From: an uncultured Lachnospiraceae bacterium | GTDB lineage: Bacteria > Bacillota > Clostridia > Lachnospirales > Lachnospiraceae | DNA length: 64,000 bases | Assembly (NCBI GenBank): GCA_910586555.1 | Contig: CAJUJY010000011.1 | Coordinates: forward strand, 1-64,000 | Direction: 5' to 3' | In this document: positions 9,289 to 18,450 of the stretch, in pieces | Layout: every line of letters starts with the position of its first letter | How positions within the stretch are numbered: the stretch's first letter is position 1 | The notes under the pieces: generated by a model | Database searches by the model: none | What the model was told of the DNA's origin: nothing | Seen by the model: only the letters and a program-made list of their open reading frames with translations | Position numbers and translations under genes: made by a program

Positions 9289-10146
9289 TTATAATGGATA
9301 GTTGCACGCTGCGGCAAGCCTTTCCAGGTAACTGTATGGTACTGCAAGGTTTCCACGTCCAGTCCCTATATCTATTGCCGGTTTATTGCTTCCGTGGAAG
9401 TCAGAGCCGCCGCTTGGCAGCAGGTTATATTTTTTAGCAAGTTTTTTAGCAGATATTTCATCTTGTTCTGTGTGGTTTGAATATAAAACCTCAATTCCCA
9501 TAAGACCTGCAAATGAAAGCCGTTTTACAAGTTTTTCAAGTTCTGCTTCTTTTAATTTATAATGCATAGGATGTGCAAGTACAGGGACACCTCCTGCATT
9601 TCTTATTAGTTCTATGCCTTCTTCTGGTTCTATGTATTTGCGTGGCACGTAGTAAGGCGTGTCTGTATCAAGATATTTTTTAAAAGCCTCCGCAGGGGTA
9701 GCGGCTATCTGGTTATCAACAAGAAACCGGGCAAAATGCGCCCTTGTTACCACTGTGCCAGGGTTTTCTTTTGTAAGTGCTTCCATTGAAATTGGAATAC
9801 CAGCTTTTTTAAGGTTAGAAACCATCTCCATATTACGGTCATCACGTCTTTTAATTATCATTCTGGCAGCATTTTTAAATGCAGTGTTTTTATGGTTAAT
9901 AAAAAGCCCTACAATATGTATGTCCCTGTCTTTATATGCAACAGACAATTCTGTCCCTGGTATAAATTTTAATGGTGCTTTTTGTTTTTTTACAGCATTA
10001 ATGGCATCATCTATTCCTGATACAGTGTCATGGTCTGTAAGCGCAAAAGCAGCAAGCCCTTTTTCTACAGCCTTTGTAATAAGCACAGATGGCGGGCATG
10101 TCCCATCTGAATAGTCAGAGTGTGTGTGCAAATCAATATATTTCAT
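9289..10146 (-). CDS. PHP-domain phosphoesterase (RNase AM/YciV-like)
   Basis: A 285-residue soluble PHP metal-dependent phosphoesterase. The metal ligands form the usual series: DLHTHSDYSDGT at the start, FALTDHDTVSG near residue 40, PGTELSV near 65, HIVGL, RAHFARFL, PVLAHPMHY near 190, and GGSDFHG near 245. The architecture matches the YciV/TrpH family, whose E. coli member is a 5'-3' exoribonuclease (RNase AM) trimming rRNA 5' ends and acting on 3',5'-nucleoside bisphosphates. That activity is inferred from the family. GGAGG lies upstream of the ATG. It is transcribed toward the glgP terminator and has no operon partner. Confidence 0.88.
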   Translation of the reverse strand: MKYIDLHTHSDYSDGTCPPSVLITKAVEKGLAAFALTDHDTVSGIDDAINAVKKQKAPLKFIPGTELSVAYKDRDIHIVGLFINHKNTAFKNAARMIIKRRDDRNMEMVSNLKKAGIPISMEALTKENPGTVVTRAHFARFLVDNQIAATPAEAFKKYLDTDTPYYVPRKYIEPEEGIELIRNAGGVPVLAHPMHYKLKEAELEKLVKRLSFAGLMGIEVLYSNHTEQDEISAKKLAKKYNLLPSGGSDFHGSNKPAIDIGTGRGNLAVPYSYLERLAAACNYPL

Positions 10147-10258
10147 AATATTTCCTCCACTTTTATAAAAGTAATAAATATTATACCATAACAGGTATAT
10201 TTTGTGCCAGAAAGGTATAAATATGAGTAATAAGAATTAATTAGGGGATATTTCCAAT

Positions 10259-10621
10259 ATGGGGAAGAAAAATATCTTAAATTATGTTATAATACTAGCA
10301 GGAATGTTTATACTTAGTGCAGTGCTGCTTGCGGTAATGTCGGCATTTATATGGAAAACCGGTGCCGGGGCAGGTGCAGTGAGCGGCTGTGTTATTATTG
10401 TGTACATACTATCAAATTTTATTGGCGGTTTTGTGGCAGGAAAGCAGGCAGGAAAACATAAATTCCTGTGGGGGATAGCTGTAAGTATTGTATACTTTGC
10501 AGTTATATTTGTTGCAGGAATATGGTTTATGGGGAATAAACCAGGAGTAAACCCTGAAGTTATAACAGGAGCCCTGGTCTGCCTGGTTTCAGGAATGTTT
10601 GGCGGAATGTTAGCTCCTTGA
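10259..10621 (+). CDS. TIGR04086-like small membrane protein
   Basis: A 120-residue integral membrane protein with four hydrophobic spans (about residues 8-30, 38-58, 68-90 and 98-118). It has a short basic turn, GGFVAGKQAGKHK, between spans two and three. Size, topology and the GGFVAGK turn fit the TIGR04086 family of Clostridia. Members are often found near yajC, the SCIFF peptide and secDF; that neighbourhood statement is from memory. Here secDF is downstream, yajC is 4.5 kb upstream, and the SCIFF genes are about 37 kb away. AGGGGAT precedes the ATG. The molecular function is unknown. Confidence 0.65.
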   Translation: MGKKNILNYVIILAGMFILSAVLLAVMSAFIWKTGAGAGAVSGCVIIVYILSNFIGGFVAGKQAGKHKFLWGIAVSIVYFAVIFVAGIWFMGNKPGVNPEVITGALVCLVSGMFGGMLAP

Positions 10622-10757
10622 TAAAAGAGTAACAAAATTTGACATAATTGTAATATATTTTTAAAACAAAATTAAAAGATATGTGTTAATATAACTAAGA
10701 TGTTGCAGGATTTTGGGAATAATAAAAATGCTGATAAAAAATTGGAGGGAACATATA

Positions 10758-11723
10758 ATGGACAATAGGGGAAAGCACTTTAAAGATGAAAGTGGTATTT
10801 TTGAAAGGGAGTCGTACAGGGTAAGAAGCATTATGAACCAGAGAAGGAGAAGAAGTGAGCTAAAGACAAGGATAGTGCTTTTTAGCACAGCAATAGTGCT
10901 TGTAGCTGTACTGGCTGTGCTTGCATTTAAACTTGCTGGTTTAAATGGCAGAAAAGATAATAATGATAATGTTGCTGCTGCCGGCAACCCGTCCGCAGGA
11001 AGTGTGGAAGCAGAAGATAAAAAGCAGAAGAAAAAAGAAGAAGCTGCTAAAGATAAGGAAGAACCTGCTAAGGCGGCATCTGCAACAGGTAAAAAAAGAT
11101 GGCTGCGTGACGGCCTTGACCCTGACAAGCCAATGGTTGCCCTGACATTTGATGATGGGCCTTATACCCCTGTAACAGAAAAGATTTTAAAAGTTCTCAA
11201 AAAGTATGATGCAAAGGCTACATTTTTTGTTGTAGGCAACAGGGTTCCACAGTATGAAGATATGGTAAAACAGGCTTATGAAGATGGGAATGAAATTGCA
11301 ACACACACATATAACCATGCTAACCTTACAAAGCTTGATAAAAATGGTATAAAATCCGAATTAAATAAAAGTAAAAAGGTTATAAAAGATGTTATAGGGT
11401 GCAGTTTTTCTACTTTAAGGCCGCCAGGAGGCAGTATTAATGATACAATGCGTAAAGTTATAAAAGTTCCTATGATTTACTGGAGTGTTGATACTGAAGA
11501 CTGGAAGAGCAGGAATGCCAAATCTGTCCTTGCTGAATGTAAAGTTATACAGGACGGGGATATTGTACTTATGCATGATTTGTATCCATCAACGGCAGAT
11601 GCAGTTAAAAAACTTGTGCCAAGGCTTGTAAAAGAAGGTTACCAGCTTGTTACAGTTGATGAACTGTTCCATTATAAGGGGATTAATGCCAAAGGTGGAA
11701 AGGTTTATATGAGTGGAAGATAA
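10758..11723 (+). CDS. membrane-anchored polysaccharide deacetylase (NodB domain)
   Basis: A 321-residue protein: a basic cytoplasmic start, one membrane span (about residues 35-55), a charged low-complexity linker rich in Lys, Glu and Ala, and an extracellular NodB domain from about residue 120. Catalytic motifs are intact: TFDDGPY, THTYNHANL with the metal histidines, RPPGGS, YWSVDTEDW, and DIVLMHD. It probably removes N-acetyl groups from peptidoglycan or another cell-wall glycan. The ATG at 10758 has TTGGAGGGA upstream; the longer TTG-initiated frame from 10713 lacks a good site. A hairpin follows the stop. Confidence 0.92.
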   Translation: MDNRGKHFKDESGIFERESYRVRSIMNQRRRRSELKTRIVLFSTAIVLVAVLAVLAFKLAGLNGRKDNNDNVAAAGNPSAGSVEAEDKKQKKKEEAAKDKEEPAKAASATGKKRWLRDGLDPDKPMVALTFDDGPYTPVTEKILKVLKKYDAKATFFVVGNRVPQYEDMVKQAYEDGNEIATHTYNHANLTKLDKNGIKSELNKSKKVIKDVIGCSFSTLRPPGGSINDTMRKVIKVPMIYWSVDTEDWKSRNAKSVLAECKVIQDGDIVLMHDLYPSTADAVKKLVPRLVKEGYQLVTVDELFHYKGINAKGGKVYMSGR

Positions 11724-11740
11724 TTGCCATAATTTAAAAC

Positions 11741-11772
11741 GCCTTGTCTGTGTATACAGACAGGGCATTTTA
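11741..11772 (+). terminator. terminator after polysaccharide deacetylase gene
   Basis: The stem GCCTTGTCTGT (11741-11751) pairs with ACAGACAGGGC (11756-11766) across a 4-base loop, followed by ATTTTAAA. A-rich sequence before the stem would let it work on both strands. Confidence 0.7.
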
Positions 11773-11984
11773 AATTGCCTGTTTTTATTTTTAATCTTAT
11801 GGAATGACACAAGGTTACCATATTTAAAGCGTATTTTTTAAAAAGTACTCATTTATAATGTTAAAAAATTTATGGAAACTTACAGCAGTGCTTGCAAACT
11901 ATCTGGCAACTGTGTTATAATGACTTTTAGTGTGGCTTTTTGTACAGCCACAAAAGAAGTTTAGTAAAAAAGGAGATATGTAGC

Positions 11985-14219
11985 ATGAAGAACAAGAAGA
12001 AAGGGCTATTGCATTTATTTATTATTCTTGCAGTAACCGGGCTCTGTGTTTATACAACATTGGTTGGTTTTACTGATGCTCATAAGGGCAGTGCCCAGAA
12101 TATTAAACTTGGCCTGGATTTAGCTGGTGGTGTAAGTATTACATACCAGACTGTTAAAGGCAATCCGACCGATACAGAGATGCGTGACACAATCGCCATG
12201 ATGCAGGACCGTGCAGAAGTATACAGTACAGAGTCATCTGTAGTCCAGGAAGGTAATGACCGTATTTCTATTGATATACCTGGTGTTGAAAATGCAGATG
12301 AGGTTCTTGAGTCTTTAGGCAAAGAAGGATCACTCGACTTTGTTGCAGCAGATGACATGAAGTTTGATGATGCTGGCAATCCCCAGTATACCAAAGTGGT
12401 ATGCTCAGGAAAGCATGTTAAAAATGCAGAAGCAGGGACACAGCAGGACGAGATGACTAAAAATAAAGAGTATGTAGTAGAACTTACATTTAATGCAAAA
12501 GGAACTAAAAAGTTTGCAGAGGCAACAGCAGAAGCAGCACCTACAAGAAAGCAGATATACATTGTATATGATGGGAAAGTACTTTCTGCACCTGCTGTAA
12601 ATGATGAAATAACAAATGGACATGCTGTTATTTCAGGAAGCTTTAAAACATACTCTGAAGCAGATGAACTTGCTTCTATGATACGTATAGGCGCACTTCC
12701 TGTTGAACTTAAGGAAATCCAGTCACAGGTAGTAGGTGCACAGTTAGGGCAGGACGCAATTAATACAAGCCTTTTAGCGGGTGCTATTGGTTTTGGGCTT
12801 GTAGTGTTATTTATGGTAATATTTTACAGGCTGCCAGGCCTTGCTTCTTCCCTTGCACTGGTATTCTACCTTGTAGTTATGCTGGTAGCGCTTAATGTGC
12901 TTGATATTACCCTTACACTCCCAGGTGTTGCAGGTATTATATTGAATATTGGTATGGCAGTTGATGCCAACGTTATTATATTTACACGTATTAAAGAGGA
13001 ATTAAGGAAAGGTAAATCAGTACAGGCAAGTATAAAGATTGGTTTTGATAAAGCGCTTTCAGCGATTGTAGATGGCAATGTAACGACACTTATTGCAGCA
13101 GCGGTTTTATATGCCAAAGGTTCTGGTACTGTAAAAGGTTTTGCAACTACCCTTGCACTTGGTATTATACTTTCAATGTTTACATCCCTTGTTATTACAA
13201 AGCTTATACTTAACGCAATGTATTCATTAGGTGTGGATGACGTTAAATACTTTGGTGTTGAAAAAGAAAGAAAACAGATTAACTTTACTGGGAATAAAAC
13301 AAAATTCTTTTCAATTTCAGGTGTAATGGCAGCAGCATGTATAGTAATGCTTATAGTAAATAATGCAAGGGACGGCCATATACTGAATTACGGGCTTGAC
13401 TTTATGGGTGGTACAACTTATGATATCCCGTTTAGTGACAGCCAGAAAATTGATGATAACCTTAAAAAAGAAATAGAAGGCATCTTTATGGAAGAAAGTG
13501 GTTCAAATGATGTTGTTATAGCAGAAGTTGCAGGTGCTAATGAACTTACTATAAAAACAGTTGAACTTTCAGAAGAGCAGCGTAAAAATCTGACATCAGT
13601 TATTTCTTCAAAGTACAGTATTGAAGAGGACAGTATACAAATACAAAGCATAAGTGCTTCAGTTTCTGATGAAATGAAATCAGACGCTGTTATTGCAGTA
13701 ATTATTGCAGCAATATGTATGCTTATATATATCTGGTTCAGGTTTAAAGATATTATATTTGCTGGCAGTGCAGTGTTAGCACTTCTGCATGATGTAGTCT
13801 GTGTACTTCTTGTATATGCAGCAGCAAGGATTTCTGTAGGTAATACATTTATTGCATGTATGCTTACAATAGTAGGTTACTCAATTAATGCTACAATCGT
13901 AATATTTGACCGTATACGTGAAAACCTTGGTACACGTACAAGCAGTGAAGCGCTTGAAGGGATAGTTAATAACAGTATTACACAGACATTGACAAGAAGC
14001 ATAAATACATCGCTTACAACTTTCTTTATGGTATTTATGCTTGCTATACTTGGTGTGGAGTCAGTAAGGGACTTTGCAATACCACTTCTTGCAGGAATAG
14101 TGTGTGGTGCTTATTCTTCTGTATGTATAACAGGTACACTCTGGTATACAATCAAAAAAGCTGCATCAAAGAAAAAAGCTGGAACAAAAAGCAATGCAGT
14201 AGAAATGAAAAAAGCATAA
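11985..14219 (+). CDS. secDF: fused protein-export membrane protein SecDF
   Basis: SecDF uses the proton gradient to pull translocating proteins out of the Sec channel. This 744-residue protein is a single-chain SecD-SecF fusion. The SecD half has a first membrane span, the motif GLDLAGGVSITYQ, a periplasmic-type loop, and five spans including GMAVDANVIIFTRIKEEL. The SecF half starts near residue 435 with GLDFMGGTTYDI and ends with spans carrying TIVGYSINATIVIFDRIREN. Fusion is common in Firmicutes. The ATG at 11985 follows AAGGAGA; the frame upstream to 11940 has only a TTG. A GNRA-loop terminator follows the stop. Confidence 0.95.
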   Translation: MKNKKKGLLHLFIILAVTGLCVYTTLVGFTDAHKGSAQNIKLGLDLAGGVSITYQTVKGNPTDTEMRDTIAMMQDRAEVYSTESSVVQEGNDRISIDIPGVENADEVLESLGKEGSLDFVAADDMKFDDAGNPQYTKVVCSGKHVKNAEAGTQQDEMTKNKEYVVELTFNAKGTKKFAEATAEAAPTRKQIYIVYDGKVLSAPAVNDEITNGHAVISGSFKTYSEADELASMIRIGALPVELKEIQSQVVGAQLGQDAINTSLLAGAIGFGLVVLFMVIFYRLPGLASSLALVFYLVVMLVALNVLDITLTLPGVAGIILNIGMAVDANVIIFTRIKEELRKGKSVQASIKIGFDKALSAIVDGNVTTLIAAAVLYAKGSGTVKGFATTLALGIILSMFTSLVITKLILNAMYSLGVDDVKYFGVEKERKQINFTGNKTKFFSISGVMAAACIVMLIVNNARDGHILNYGLDFMGGTTYDIPFSDSQKIDDNLKKEIEGIFMEESGSNDVVIAEVAGANELTIKTVELSEEQRKNLTSVISSKYSIEEDSIQIQSISASVSDEMKSDAVIAVIIAAICMLIYIWFRFKDIIFAGSAVLALLHDVVCVLLVYAAARISVGNTFIACMLTIVGYSINATIVIFDRIRENLGTRTSSEALEGIVNNSITQTLTRSINTSLTTFFMVFMLAILGVESVRDFAIPLLAGIVCGAYSSVCITGTLWYTIKKAASKKKAGTKSNAVEMKKA

Positions 14220-14239
14220 AAATAAAACCTGGAATAAAA

Positions 14240-14268
14240 AACAGCTCCTGGCAACAGGAGTTGTTTTG
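14240..14268 (+). terminator. terminator between secDF and feoAB
   Basis: An 11-bp stem AACAGCTCCTG (14240-14250) with CAGGAGTTGTT (14255-14265) closes a GCAA tetraloop and leads into TTGTG. It lies 20 bases after the secDF stop and 31 bases before the next start, so feoAB probably has its own or readthrough-limited expression. Confidence 0.8.
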
Positions 14269-14298
14269 TGTATATTATAATACGGAAAGGAAAAAGGT

Positions 14299-16638
14299 AT
14301 GACACTTAAAGAACTGGAAATTGGCAGAACAGCAGATATACTGTCTGTTGGCGGGGAAGGTGCATTAAGGCAGCATTTCCTTGATATGGGCCTTATTCCT
14401 GGGGCTGAAGTTACAATGGTGAAGTTTGCACCTATGGGTGATCCACTGGAGCTTAAAATTCACGGTTATGAGCTGACTTTAAGGGTGGCAGATGCAGATA
14501 AAATAGATATAACTAATGTAAGGGAAGCCAAGATAGAAAAAACCATTCCTAAAAAACATAAAACTATGCCGCACCCAGGGCTTGGAGAGGGCGGCAGGTA
14601 TCATATAAAATCAGAAGAAAACCCTCTTCCTAAGGGGCAGGTTATTACATTTGCACTTGCAGGAAACCAGAATTGTGGTAAAACAACATTATTTAACAGG
14701 CTTACTGGTTCAAACCAGCATGTTGGCAATTTCCCGGGAGTAACAGTTGACAGGAAAAGCGGTGTAATAAAAGGACATACAGATACACTTATTACAGATT
14801 TGCCAGGGATTTATTCAATGTCCCCGTATAGCAGTGAGGAAATTGTAACAAGGGAGTTTCTTTTAAAGGATAAGCCACAGGGAATTATAAATATTGTAGA
14901 TGCTTCAAATATTGAAAGAAACCTTTATCTTACAATGCAGCTTCTGGAACTGGGGCTTCCTATGGTTATTGCACTTAATATGATGGACGAAGTAAGGGAA
15001 AACGGCGGATCTATATTAATTAATGAAATGGAAGAAATGCTAGGCGTCCCGGTTATTCCTATATCTGCTGCTAAAAATGAAGGTGTAAGTGAACTGTCAG
15101 ACCATGCAATACATGTTGCCAGATACCAGGAATGTCCAAAGAGGATAGACTTTTGCAGCAGGGATGATGAAGGAAGCGCTGTACATAGATGTATTCATGG
15201 GATTATGCACCTTGTTGAAGACCATGCAAAGGCAGCAGGCATTTCAGCAAGGTTTGCTGCAAGCAAGCTTGCAGAGGGTGATAAACTTATACTGGACAGC
15301 TTAAATTTAGCCCAGAATGAAAAAGAAATGTTAGAGCATATTATAGTCCAGATGGAGGAAGAGTGTGGTCTTGACAGGGCAGCCGCCATTGCAAATATGA
15401 GGTTCTGTTTTATTAAGAAAATCTGTGATACTGCGGTAATAAAGCCTAAAGAGAGCAGGGAACATTTAAGAAGCCAGAAGATTGACCAGGTTCTTACTGG
15501 AAAATACACTGCAATACCTATGTTTATACTTATTATGGTAATTATATTCTGGCTTACATTTGACATAATAGGTACATTTTTATCAGATTTGCTTGGTGCA
15601 GGCATTGACGGGCTTGCAGGACTTGCAGATAAAGCACTTAAGGCAGCAAATGTAAATGAAGTATTACATTCACTTATTATAGATGGTATTTTTAACGGGG
15701 TTGGAAGTGTACTAAGTTTTCTGCCGGTTATTGTAACATTATTCTTCTTCTTGTCAATACTTGAAGACAGCGGGTATATGGCACGTGTAGCGTTTGTATT
15801 AGATAAACTTTTAAGGAAAACCGGGCTTTCAGGCAGAAGCGTAGTACCTATGCTTATAGGTTTTGGCTGTACTGTCCCAGGGGTTATGGCAAGCAGGACA
15901 CTTTCATCTGAAAGGGACAGGAAAATGACAATTCTTCTGACCCCGTTTATGAGCTGTTCTGCCAAGCTGCCAGTCTATGGCTTTTTTACAGCAGCCTTTT
16001 TCCCAGGCCACGGTGCAGTTATAATGGCGTCTTTATATTTCTTTGGAATACTTATGGGAATACTTGTGGCACTGGTTATGAAAAGAACTATATTTAAAGG
16101 TGAAGCAGTACCATTTGTTATGGAACTTCCTAATTACCGTATGCCAGGCGCTAAAAATGTAGGCCAGCTTTTGTGGGAAAAGGCAAAAGATTTTTTACAA
16201 AGGGCGTTTACAGTTATATTTGTAGCAACTATTGTAATCTGGTTCTTACAGACATTTGATATAAGGTTAAACGTTGTAAAAGATGCACATAACAGCCTGC
16301 TTGCACTGCTTGCGGGTACTATTGCACCAGTATTTAAACCACTTGGTTTTGGTGACTGGAGAATTTCAACAGCACTGCTTACAGGTTTTATGGCTAAGGA
16401 AAGCATAGTTTCAATACTTTCAGTTTTAATAGGTTCTTCAAGTGTCCTTTTAAATACAATTACAACAGCAGGTGCAGCATCACTTCTTGTATTCTGCCTT
16501 CTATATACACCATGTGTTGCAGCGGTTGCATCTGTAAAAAGGGAACTTGGGGGCAGATGGGCCTTTATTGTTGTTATAGGGCAGTGTGTAATAGCATGGC
16601 TTGCGGCATTTGTTATTTACCGGGTTTTAATGCTGTAA
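14299..16638 (+). CDS. feoB: FeoA-FeoB fusion, ferrous iron transporter
   Basis: A GTPase-driven inner-membrane importer of Fe(II). Residues 1-75 form a complete FeoA (SH3-like) domain, with HFLDMGLIPG and LTLRVADA. After a 40-residue linker comes the FeoB G domain: G1 AGNQNCGKT at 121-129, FPGVTVDRKSG, TDLPGIYSM, and LNMMDE as the NKxD-like motif. A helical GDI domain and the FeoB membrane core follow, including a second-half GFGCTVPGVMASR. FeoA is normally a separate protein; here it is joined in one 779-residue chain. GGAAAGGAAAAAGG precedes the ATG. The last 26 bases overlap the convergent prmA gene. Confidence 0.95.
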   Translation: MTLKELEIGRTADILSVGGEGALRQHFLDMGLIPGAEVTMVKFAPMGDPLELKIHGYELTLRVADADKIDITNVREAKIEKTIPKKHKTMPHPGLGEGGRYHIKSEENPLPKGQVITFALAGNQNCGKTTLFNRLTGSNQHVGNFPGVTVDRKSGVIKGHTDTLITDLPGIYSMSPYSSEEIVTREFLLKDKPQGIINIVDASNIERNLYLTMQLLELGLPMVIALNMMDEVRENGGSILINEMEEMLGVPVIPISAAKNEGVSELSDHAIHVARYQECPKRIDFCSRDDEGSAVHRCIHGIMHLVEDHAKAAGISARFAASKLAEGDKLILDSLNLAQNEKEMLEHIIVQMEEECGLDRAAAIANMRFCFIKKICDTAVIKPKESREHLRSQKIDQVLTGKYTAIPMFILIMVIIFWLTFDIIGTFLSDLLGAGIDGLAGLADKALKAANVNEVLHSLIIDGIFNGVGSVLSFLPVIVTLFFFLSILEDSGYMARVAFVLDKLLRKTGLSGRSVVPMLIGFGCTVPGVMASRTLSSERDRKMTILLTPFMSCSAKLPVYGFFTAAFFPGHGAVIMASLYFFGILMGILVALVMKRTIFKGEAVPFVMELPNYRMPGAKNVGQLLWEKAKDFLQRAFTVIFVATIVIWFLQTFDIRLNVVKDAHNSLLALLAGTIAPVFKPLGFGDWRISTALLTGFMAKESIVSILSVLIGSSSVLLNTITTAGAASLLVFCLLYTPCVAAVASVKRELGGRWAFIVVIGQCVIAWLAAFVIYRVLML

Positions 16639-17653
16639 ATGATACCCATTCACCAAGTGTATTTTTACTTAAAACCTGGAAATGGTTATTTATAAGTGCT
16701 TCTTCTACTTCAGATGCTTTTTCTGAAAGTATGCCAGAAGATATAAAAAGCCCGCCATCTTTTATATAACTTCCAATATGGCCTGCAAGAAGTACAATTA
16801 CATCTGCAAGTATATTTGCTACAGCAATATCAAAAAGCCCTTTATGGTTTTTAGTTATAATGCTTTTATCTTCAAGTATATTTGCTTTAAATGCTTTTAT
16901 CCTGCCAGGGTTTATATTGTTAATCCTGGCATTTTCCAGTGTAGCACTTACTGCTGCCGGGTCAATATCTAAGCAGAATGCAGACCTTGCACCACATAAA
17001 AGTGCACTTATTGCAAGAATACCACTTCCACAGCCTGCATCAAGAATATCAGACTGTTGTGTTATATATTCTTTAAGTGAAAGCAGGCATAACTTTGTTG
17101 TTTCATGTGTGCCTGTCCCAAATGCAGAGCCAGGATCTATCTGTAATATAATATCATCTTTAGAAGCATCAGCGGGAATATCTTCCCATGTAGGTTTTAC
17201 TATAATATTATCTGCAATGCGGAATGGTTTAAAATTTTCTTTCCATTTATCTTTCCAGTCTGCATCATCTTCTATTGAATATGTGATTAAAGGGGCAGGC
17301 ACAGGAATAAATTCTTGCATTGCAGTAATATGCGACTGGATTTTTTCTATAATTTCACCAGGTGTATATATTTTTCCTGTATCTTGTGCCTTTCCATCAC
17401 GCAGGGAAGAACCAGTACTGAAAAATGTACTGTCTTTATTGCCTGGTGCTTCTGTGTAAAATGTAAGTACCGAAGAACCATCATCAAATCCCATATCCGC
17501 AGGAATATCTGTATACATCTGTTTTTCCTCTTTGGCGTTTAGTGGTACATGGTCTGTAATCTCATAACCATTAATCCCTATATCACAAAGTATGCTGCCA
17601 ATAACATTTGCATATTTTGTAGTAGTGTGTAACTGGTACTTTATCCAGTCCAT
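16613..17653 (-). CDS. prmA: ribosomal protein L11 methyltransferase
   Basis: PrmA uses S-adenosylmethionine to trimethylate ribosomal protein L11. The 346-residue protein has the N-terminal substrate-recognition domain, then a class I methyltransferase fold. Motif I is DAGCGSGILAI near residue 200; before it lies GSAFGTGTHETTKLC, and afterwards VANILADV, the PrmA-type motif. The N-terminal domain is longer than in E. coli (293 residues), as often seen in Clostridia. AAAGGAGG lies upstream of the start. The 3' end overlaps feoB by 26 bases in a convergent arrangement, so no terminator fits between them. Confidence 0.93.
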   Translation of the reverse strand: MDWIKYQLHTTTKYANVIGSILCDIGINGYEITDHVPLNAKEEKQMYTDIPADMGFDDGSSVLTFYTEAPGNKDSTFFSTGSSLRDGKAQDTGKIYTPGEIIEKIQSHITAMQEFIPVPAPLITYSIEDDADWKDKWKENFKPFRIADNIIVKPTWEDIPADASKDDIILQIDPGSAFGTGTHETTKLCLLSLKEYITQQSDILDAGCGSGILAISALLCGARSAFCLDIDPAAVSATLENARINNINPGRIKAFKANILEDKSIITKNHKGLFDIAVANILADVIVLLAGHIGSYIKDGGLFISSGILSEKASEVEEALINNHFQVLSKNTLGEWVSFTALKPGK

Positions 17654-17724
17654 ATAAATAAATCCTCCTTTAAAGCCCTGTAAACCAGGCCCGCTGTTAC
17701 GAAACGTAAATTTTAAAAGGTTTG

Positions 17725-18330
17725 CTAAATAAGGTTAAAATGTGTTGTTAATACGCCAGCCCCTATAAATTCTAAAAATTCTTTACAGGTACAATAAGAC
17801 AGCATATTGGTAAATTCCAGCGTGTCCTGCTTTATATAAGAATATGCATTATCATCAGTAAGTCCTTGTGGAAGAAACCACCTTACCATAATGCTGTTAT
17901 CAAATCCTAGTAAAACAGTATCCCCTGCTATATTTAATGCTTCTCTTCTGGCAAAATAACTTTTATCTTTATGCAGTGCTATAGCAAAGGCTTCTTCGTT
18001 TTCCTGTAGCTGTAGTACGACATCACTTGACAGCCAGCTCATTAAATCTAAAAAACAGCCCCTGTTTATTTTTTCTATTGGACATGGAATAACAGTCCAG
18101 CCGTTATGTATATAATATTCACTAATCTTTGGGCCGTCAGAATATATTTTGCTGTATTCCTCCAGCATATATGGTACAAAATCCTTATTGCTAAAATTTC
18201 CAATAATGTAACGTTTATATTCCTTTTCAGAAAAGAACAAGCTTTTTTTAGGTTTATTGTCTGTGAAACACATAGTTTTTCTCTTTTCTTCCAGATTTAG
18301 GATATTCTCTGTGTATCTGTTATAACACAT
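17725..18330 (-). CDS. hypothetical protein
   Basis: I do not recognise this 201-residue protein. It is soluble, with no signal peptide or membrane span, and is acidic overall. It has aromatic-rich stretches such as EYYIHNGWTVIPCPIEK and MVRWFLPQGLTDDNAYSYIK, and two close cysteines in YCTCKEF near the C-terminus. The start is uncertain. The first ATG (18330) has only a weak GCGGTAAA upstream, while an internal ATG 20 codons later begins MCFTDNKPKK after GGAAGAAAAGAG. It sits between prmA and a divergent AraC-type regulator. The 120-base divergent gap could be regulated by that protein. Codon use looks like its neighbours. Confidence 0.6.
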   Translation of the reverse strand: MCYNRYTENILNLEEKRKTMCFTDNKPKKSLFFSEKEYKRYIIGNFSNKDFVPYMLEEYSKIYSDGPKISEYYIHNGWTVIPCPIEKINRGCFLDLMSWLSSDVVLQLQENEEAFAIALHKDKSYFARREALNIAGDTVLLGFDNSIMVRWFLPQGLTDDNAYSYIKQDTLEFTNMLSYCTCKEFLEFIGAGVLTTHFNLI

Positions 18331-18450
18331 ATTTTACCGCTTGTTAATATTTTTATTAAAAAACGGCAGAATAAGATAAAAATTTACATAATTTAAGACA
18401 TATATAGCTATATAGTGCTATAATATAAAAAAGGCAGGTGTTATATAAAT

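Noticed and set aside
11978..11983. ATG-TAG start-stop just before the secDF start
   Set aside because: It is one base from the Shine-Dalgarno sequence, too close for initiation; probably chance.
15195..15965. 256-codon antisense frame within feoAB
   Set aside because: Its Ser/Ile-rich translation is the shadow of the feoAB codons; the sense frame is a complete known protein.
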